DNA from: Gnetum montanum
Taxonomy: Eukaryota; Streptophyta; Gnetopsida; Gnetales; Gnetaceae
Length of the DNA stretch: 64,000 bases
Reading direction: 5' to 3'
NCBI GenBank assembly: GCA_015680685.1
Contig: MNCI01017913.1
Span: 1,506,395 to 1,570,394 of the forward strand
The translations under genes and the position numbers were made by a program. The notes beneath the pieces were generated by a model, which was given only the letters and a program-made list of their open reading frames with translations, ran no database searches and was not told the DNA's origin. Positions 59,177 through 64,000 of the stretch are shown here, in pieces. How positions within the stretch are numbered: the stretch's first letter is position 1; each line of letters begins with the position of its first letter.

Positions 59177-59449
59177 CTGCTCATGATTGCCCCATTTGTC
59201 AGAAACCTCAAGATGCCTCGGGTTGCCATAGGTAATATGGCTTCAGTTATGAAGATCACTTCCTCCTCCTCTAGGGATGACCATATGATCACACTGAAGT
59301 GATCGAGGAGGTATTGTAGGAAGTCCTGTGCCCCTTTTCTAAACCAGATGCCCCACTCTCCCACACATATCTAGGGAGGAGGAGCATTGGCCACAGGTTT
59401 GCTCGCGTGGCACAGGACCCCTACAATTTCCAAGACAATCAGAATTGGC
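59177..59449 (-). pseudogene. HAD/FCP1-phosphatase-like exon within the antisense gene
   Basis: Bounded by CTAAG at the acceptor side (59450) and GTAGGG at the donor side (59176), 273 bp, with one TAG. The translation begins PILIVLEIVGVLCHAS, which resembles HAD motif I of FCP1-like phosphatases (hydrophobic strand, D.DG.L), with both catalytic Asp positions lost (Glu and Val). About 25 residues later comes WFRKGAQDFLQYLLDHF, followed directly by SVIIWSS. This matches the RPG..FL..L...F.V.IWSS block. The order and spacing of both blocks fit the family. If the reading is right, the domain is catalytically dead. No downstream HAD motifs were found in the next stretch. Confidence 0.45.
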
Positions 59450-60318
59450 CTTAGCCCAATCTTGCATGACACAACCAGCAAGTGTTAGCATCATATCTAT
59501 GTGCAATACACATGCAACATAGCAATACCTAGCAGTCCACACATATAGCGTAGCATAACCCTCTTTAGCAGCATAGTGTAGCAAGAACATGAAAGTGCTA
59601 GCGTAGCAAAAATAGCCTAGCATAGCAATAGTGCGATTAACCCTGATAGGGCGATTAAAAATACACCCCAATAGAACACGTGTCACACTATCACATCATG
59701 CATGGCCTAACCCTCCTCAGGGTCCTACGTCATGCCATTCGAAAGCTAAGTAACTTAAACTGCCCAAACCCCCATGGTTATGATAATTGCGGTGGTGGTG
59801 GTTTAAGCCACCTTGCATGCAAAGGTGGCATAATGTTTATGCACTCGCTGCAGCTAAGACGGAAATAGAGGTTATGCAAAGGGCAAAACAACGTGATGAT
59901 AAAGAACATGAGAAACTAATACTAGGATACAAAATGAAAGCAGAGAACAACAAAAATAAAAAAAAATGATAGCAGAATCATGAAAAAATAGAGGAAGCAC
60001 AATAGCCTACCAGGTCAATGCTGTGTCCTTTTGCACCGCGATGTGTGCTTATGTCATACACTCTAGGGTTTTCTTTACCTCCTCAACCTTTGGAAGTACC
60101 AAGTTCATGCGTTCCTTCTTTAGAGCCATCGTTCCCCTTGCAGACTTTTTCTTGTTGCTATGCAGAAAATCTTCTTACTTGCTGTTAGCACTATCGCTCT
60201 ACGCTCCAAAATCGCTTTGTGCTCCGAATATGGGCTCTACAATCTTATGGTGAGAATGACAAGCTTACTAAGGTTTAATCCCCATTTATGGCCATAATGG
60301 TAAAAAGGGGAAACTTAC

Positions 60319-60332
60319 CTCTCTCTCTCTCT
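60319..60332. repeat. CT dinucleotide microsatellite
   Basis: Seven CT units directly left of a GTAAGT-type motif (minus strand, 60312-60317). Confidence 0.8.
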
Positions 60333-60469
60333 GTTTAATGCAAAGTGCATCATACAGCGTAGCATGCTCGCCACGACATCATAACACTGTTAGAATTAAA
60401 ACCTTGACACGCTCCAAGATAACTACTTACTTTCCCAAGAAACAAAAAATAATTATTATTTTCATTATT

Positions 60470-60920
60470 AGTTCGGAAAGATCTTAAACTAGTAGTCATA
60501 GCATGGATGCACTTTTAACGGTCTGAAAAGACCTTAAACTAGCATTTTTAGCGTAGCGTTCCACTCTCATTACCGGTCCGAAAAGACCTTAAACTAGCAA
60601 TCATAATGTAGTTGTGCTTTTATCAATCCAGAAAGACCTTAAACTGGCATTTTTTGATTTGTTATACGTTCTCAGTCTGCAAAGATGCGAAACTAACGGT
60701 TTCACATGTTCACATTAGTGGTTTTGCATTTCTCATACCCGTAATTTTCCATTTTGCATACTACTAGTTTTGCATGTTACAACCTGGCAGTCCACAAAGA
60801 CACTAAACTAGTAGCTTGACATTTGCATATTAACAGTTCATAGTTTCACACTTTTGCATCGACATTTTTACATTTTTAGTGGTTTTGCATCTCAATGCCA
60901 TAACGGTTTGCCATGACTTT
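60470..60920 (+). repeat. Tandem TAAACTAGCA boxes upstream of element B RT
   Basis: TAAACT occurs at 60485, 60535, 60590 and 60640, spaced 50-55 bp. More diverged copies lie near 60690, 60796 and 60912. Units read (G/C)GGTC(T/C)GAAAAGACCTTAAACTAGC or variants. The part GGTC...GACC is self-complementary. The box is the same as in the array at 55401-55545 and, inverted, at 25110-25400. Confidence 0.75.
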
Positions 60921-61169
60921 AAACTGGAAATATTGTAATCCTTACATTGTACTTCGCTAGTTACATCTCATCATTGCTTTGTAAGTTTTTGTTATACACG
61001 ATTACTACCAATAGGTGCCTCTTAATCAGGCTTCCATATTATTTTGGTAGGTTAAACAGAAAATGAAAATCCATCGTGATCTCTCCATGCCTTTAGCTTT
61101 AGCAGGCCCACATGGCAAGCTCGCGAGATAGTTGAACCCCAACCTAATCGATTAGGGGTCAACCATATG

Positions 61170-62310
61170 TAGCACCATAGCATCCTTAGAAGCATCTGTA
61201 GACTGGCCTAAGCATCTAGTCCAAACCCTAGATTTGGAGGCCAGGGATGTAATTGAGGATCCTCTCATTGAGATGTTTGTGACCACATCTGAGGGGGAAG
61301 TGAAAACATTAAAAATTAGCTCCCTCCTAGATGTGCAAACACACGAAAACGTAGCCAAGATTCTGAAAGACAACATCAAATTCTTCGCATGGTCGTACAG
61401 TGACATGCCAGGTTTAGATCTAAGGCTGATATAGCACAACATCGTCCTAGAACCATGCATGAAGGTAGTCAAGAAGAAGGCTCGTAAGGTCAAGCCTAAA
61501 ATTGCACTAGCCGTAAGGGACAAAATCACCAAGCTATACCAAGTTGGTTTCATCCGTGCAGTTGATTATTCAGAATGGGTGTCCAACATCATCGTAGTTT
61601 CCACGAAAATTGGAGGAATACGAATCTGCATAGACTTCTGGGATCTAAACAAGGTGATGATCAAAGAATATTTCCCACTTCCAAGCATCGATCAACTCAT
61701 TGACACTACGGCTGGTCATGCTCTGTTATCCTTCATGGATGGATTTTTTGGCTATAACCAAATTCACATCAACCCAGAGCATCAACTAACAACAACCTTC
61801 ATGACCCCATGGGGGACCTTCTGTTACACCATGATGCCTTTTGGGCTCAAGAATGCTGGAGCAACCTACCAGCGAGCTATGACCTATATCTTCAGTGACT
61901 ACATCCTAGAAACGTTAAATGACTATGTGGATGATATAGCATTCAAGTCCAAGGAGGTAGCTGATCACCCACGCGATCTAGGGGTAGTCCTTAAGTGTTT
62001 CCAAATGCATGATCTATGCATTAATCCTAAGAAGTGTGTCTTTGGTGTGAAAATCAAATGCATGTTAGGGTTCGTAGTATCGAAAGCCGGAATACGGGTG
62101 GACCCTGACAAAGTCAAGGCCATTATCAACTTGGCACCTCCTAGAAACCTTAAGGAGTTACGTGGCTTGCAAGGTAGGGTACAATTCATTTGAAGGTTTA
62201 TAGAAAAGTTGACTGACAAGTTACATCCCATGCAACATCTTCTAAAGAAAGTGGACAACCCAATTTCAATGAGCCTTCGATGACTTGAAGGAAGAGCTTT
62301 CACACCTCCC
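61170..62310 (+). pseudogene. Reverse transcriptase of Tat-type element B
   Basis: The pre-RT part at 61234-61434 has FAWSYSDMPGLD, a Tat hallmark, and ends in TAG. The frame 61459-62193 is open for 244 codons: LYQVGFIRAVDYSEWVSNII, ICIDFWDLNK, SFMDGFFGYNQ (first catalytic Asp), MPFGLKNAGATYQRAM, YVDDIAFKS (catalytic DD) and PRNLKELRGLQGRVQF. All catalytic residues of the palm are kept. It ends in TGA where sister Tat elements have Arg. This is the best-preserved enzyme in the window. A frameshift follows toward RNase H. Confidence 0.85.
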
Positions 62311-62720
62311 AACTATGCATCCGCCATAGAGGGATAAGCCTTTCTTCATCTACCTTGCCACCTTTGACACATCTATCACAGCATTGCTATGTCAGACACA
62401 AGATGATGGATCTGAGATACCAGTGTACTACCTGAGTCATGCATTAATAGCGCATGAGGTAAAATACAATGAAGTAGAGAGCCATTTCCTTGCATTAGTG
62501 TTTGCATTAAAGAAGTAAAGGTACTATCTATTTCGTAGTGCAGTCAACATCATTTGCAAAAGCAATATACTCCAGGCTATTACTAACAACCTGTATGAAA
62601 GCAACAGGATAGCCCATTGGAAAGCAATAACCACAGAGTTCGACCTACACTATGTAAGCCAGTCATCTACTAAGGGTCAAGCCATAGCAATGCAAATTAT
62701 GACGTCACCTGTCGACGACC
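62311..62720 (+). pseudogene. RNase H domain of element B
   Basis: Frames give KPFFIYLATFDTSITALLCQ at about 62337, then VYYLSHALIAHEVKYNEVES and FLALVFALKK with TAA, then RYYLFRSAVNIICKSN, WKAITTEFDLHYV. These are the standard gypsy RNase H blocks, with frame changes and stops. Confidence 0.7.
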
Positions 62721-62779
62721 ATGCAACCATAGATCCTAAATTCCTAGATGAGCATGTTGGCGCTATGAACATCATCCCA

Positions 62780-63285
62780 TCATACCTGGAAGCTGCTTTA
62801 CACTTCGATGACACTTCAACTACGTAGGGTGGTAGTGCAGGTGCTGTCATTACGTTTCCCTCTGGGAAAATGTACCCGTTTGCTCATCATTTTACGTTCC
62901 CCTACACCAACAATGTGGTAGAGTATGAGGGCTACTTAGAGGCCTCTTAGCTTCCCAAACACTATGCATACAACACTTAGAAATCCATGGTGATTAGCAA
63001 CTAGTTGTGAATCAAATCACCGAGGTCTATGCTTGCAAAGCTATGCACCTGCGACCCTACTGTGACCTAGCAAAAAGCATGCTTAAGCAATTTGCAACCA
63101 CAGATGTGCAACACATGCCATGCAATGACAACACCATTGTAGACACCTTAGCCACCCTTTCACTAAACATTCCACCACACTCGTTTGCAAGTTTTCCAAC
63201 TTTGATTGTTGAATGCACTGAGCCTATCACTCAGGCAGGACACGTGGCCTCTATCAATGTTGTGGATACCCAAGAATGATACACT
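62780..63285 (+). pseudogene. Second (archaeal-type) RNase H of element B
   Basis: After a short linker the frames read GGSAGAVITFPSGKMYPFAH, then YTNNVVEYEGYLEAS, and at 63007-63279 the open stretch ITEVYACKAMHLRPYCDLAK, VQHMPCNDNTIVDTLATLS. This is the additional RNase H that defines the Tat lineage of Ty3/gypsy elements. The first Asp block is replaced near the start (DDTSTT then TAG) and one frameshift separates the two halves. Confidence 0.75.
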
Positions 63286-63289
63286 AACA

Positions 63290-64000
63290 TTAAATCCTAC
63301 CTACAACATGGAAAACCCCCACGTGGATTGATATCTACCTAGAGAGATGCAATCCGTAAGTGTGCCTGGAAATATATGCTCATGGGCAATGATGCCCTGT
63401 TCCAATGCTCCTATGACGGGATACTACTAGCATGTGTGGATGGGGAGTAGGCGTAGAAGGTAGTTAATGAAGTGAACAAGGGATTGTGTGGCGGACATAT
63501 AGCACCTAGGGCTATGGCGGTGAAAATTAGATGCCTAGGGTACTATTGGCCTCACATGGAGCATGACTATTTGTCAAAAATCAAGACATGCAACACGTGT
63601 CAGAGATACGCAAATCTCATACATGTTTCACCTACGGACCTACAGCCAATGCAAATCACGTGGCCTTTCCAACAATGGGAACTAGACCTCATAGGACCCA
63701 TCACACCTAAGTCCTCTGTAGGTTACAGCTACATTATCACCGCCACTGAGTATTTTACTAAGTGGGTGGAAGCCATCCCCCTAAGGAAAACAAAATCATA
63801 GCACATTTGCCACTTCATCTTGGACAACATCATGATAAGGTTTTGGCTTCCAATGACTATTGTAATCGACAATGGACCATAATTTAGTAGTACAGAAACC
63901 TGAACCTTCTGCAGCAACCTAGGCATCAAGCAATCATTCTCCTCCCCGTATTACCCATAGGCGAATGGACAGGCAGAGGCTACAAATAAGTCCATCATCA
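63290..64000 (+). pseudogene. Integrase of element B, cut by the window edge
   Basis: The zinc-binding part gives CGGHIAPRAMAVKIRCLGYY and TCNTCQRYA (63485-63610), an HHCC module. The core follows with WELDLIGPITP (first Asp), then after TAG stops TIVIDNGP (second Asp kept) and ANGQAEATNKSII (Glu kept) at about 63961-64000. The catalytic triad is therefore present, unlike in the Athila-like copies, but at least four TAG codons interrupt the frame. The C-terminus and 3' LTR lie outside the window. Confidence 0.8.

Larger units (their letters stand above)
55860..60240 (-). pseudogene. Antisense, apparently intron-containing gene inside element B
   Basis: Between protease and RT, the minus strand holds several coherent open stretches: 60129-60011, 59449-59177, about 58950-58206, 57396-57057, 56776-56585 and 56284-56069. 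Potential GT donors abut many of them: GTAGGC after 60011, GTAGGG after 59177, GTAAGT after 58644, GTAAAC after 57521, GTGAGT after 57057 and GTAAGT after 56851. Only a few stops fall inside, for example TAA at 60049-60051 and TAG at 59371-59373. Stretch 58691-58206 encodes NSLVQNIPKARLMDLFLAPN and VGHFCTHIQGVRVIIEIND. 57396 onward starts with an acidic Glu run. Apart from the HAD-like exon I do not recognise it. The opposite strand has no comparable coding potential. It may be a captured host gene or a lineage-specific antisense gene of a Tat element; the latter are known but usually lie after pol. Confidence 0.5.

Noticed and set aside
46858-64000. TAG as a reassigned or read-through Gln codon
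   Set aside because: Stops are not consistent between sister copies, TAA and TGA also occur, and frameshifts are present. Decay explains them better.

Overview
The window is nuclear DNA of a seed plant, most probably a large-genome gymnosperm (conifer type). The signs are one compact intron-containing gene with a plastid-targeting N-terminus, surrounded by about 59 kb of old, nested, heavily mutated retroelements. Nothing bacterial is visible: no operons, no rRNA or tRNA genes, no CRISPR. One assembly gap (533 N) lies at 32541-33073.

Layout. 1-1000: edge of a possible retroelement with a tRNA-iMet-like primer site. 1589-4842 (-): a complete seven-exon gene for a predicted 229-residue plastid protein, the only intact host gene. 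5440-5940 (+): LINE reverse transcriptase remnant. 5942-20013 (-): Athila-like Ty3/gypsy element with LTR, env-like ORF, integrase, RNase H/RT, protease, gag, primer site and LTR. 20014-21366 and 34203-37353 (-): two parts of an endogenous caulimovirid (plant pararetrovirus), split by a second Athila-like element (21367-34202). That second element is itself gutted and hosts a complete non-autonomous gag-protease LTR element (22596-31001, TSD TATAG). 37362-44838 (-): third Athila-like element, cut off inside RT. 44840-49806 (+): Tat-type element A (LTR and gag), interrupted by Tat-type element B (49812 to the window end, +). B carries LTR, gag, protease, RT, RNase H, a second RNase H and integrase.

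Working relations. The gag-protease element and elements A and B share LTR architecture, primer site and gag, so B-type elements are the obvious source of RT and integrase for the gag-protease type. The three Athila-like copies share an env-like ORF beginning MAPK and a conserved non-coding spacer between it and integrase. All are broken by stops and frameshifts. Many stops are TAG or TAA where a sister copy has a Gln codon, as expected from deamination of methylated cytosine.

Most unusual feature: between protease and RT of element B lies about 4.4 kb of antisense sequence (55.86-60.24 kb) that looks like a spliced gene. It has several GT donor sites, coherent open stretches, and one exon resembling a HAD/FCP1-type phosphatase domain. 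It is flanked by two tandem arrays carrying the same AAACTAGC box, which recurs in the gag-protease element. Also notable are 76-bp LTR repeats with near-perfect palindromes, a 27-bp array that encodes nine-residue repeats, and the dismembered pararetrovirus.
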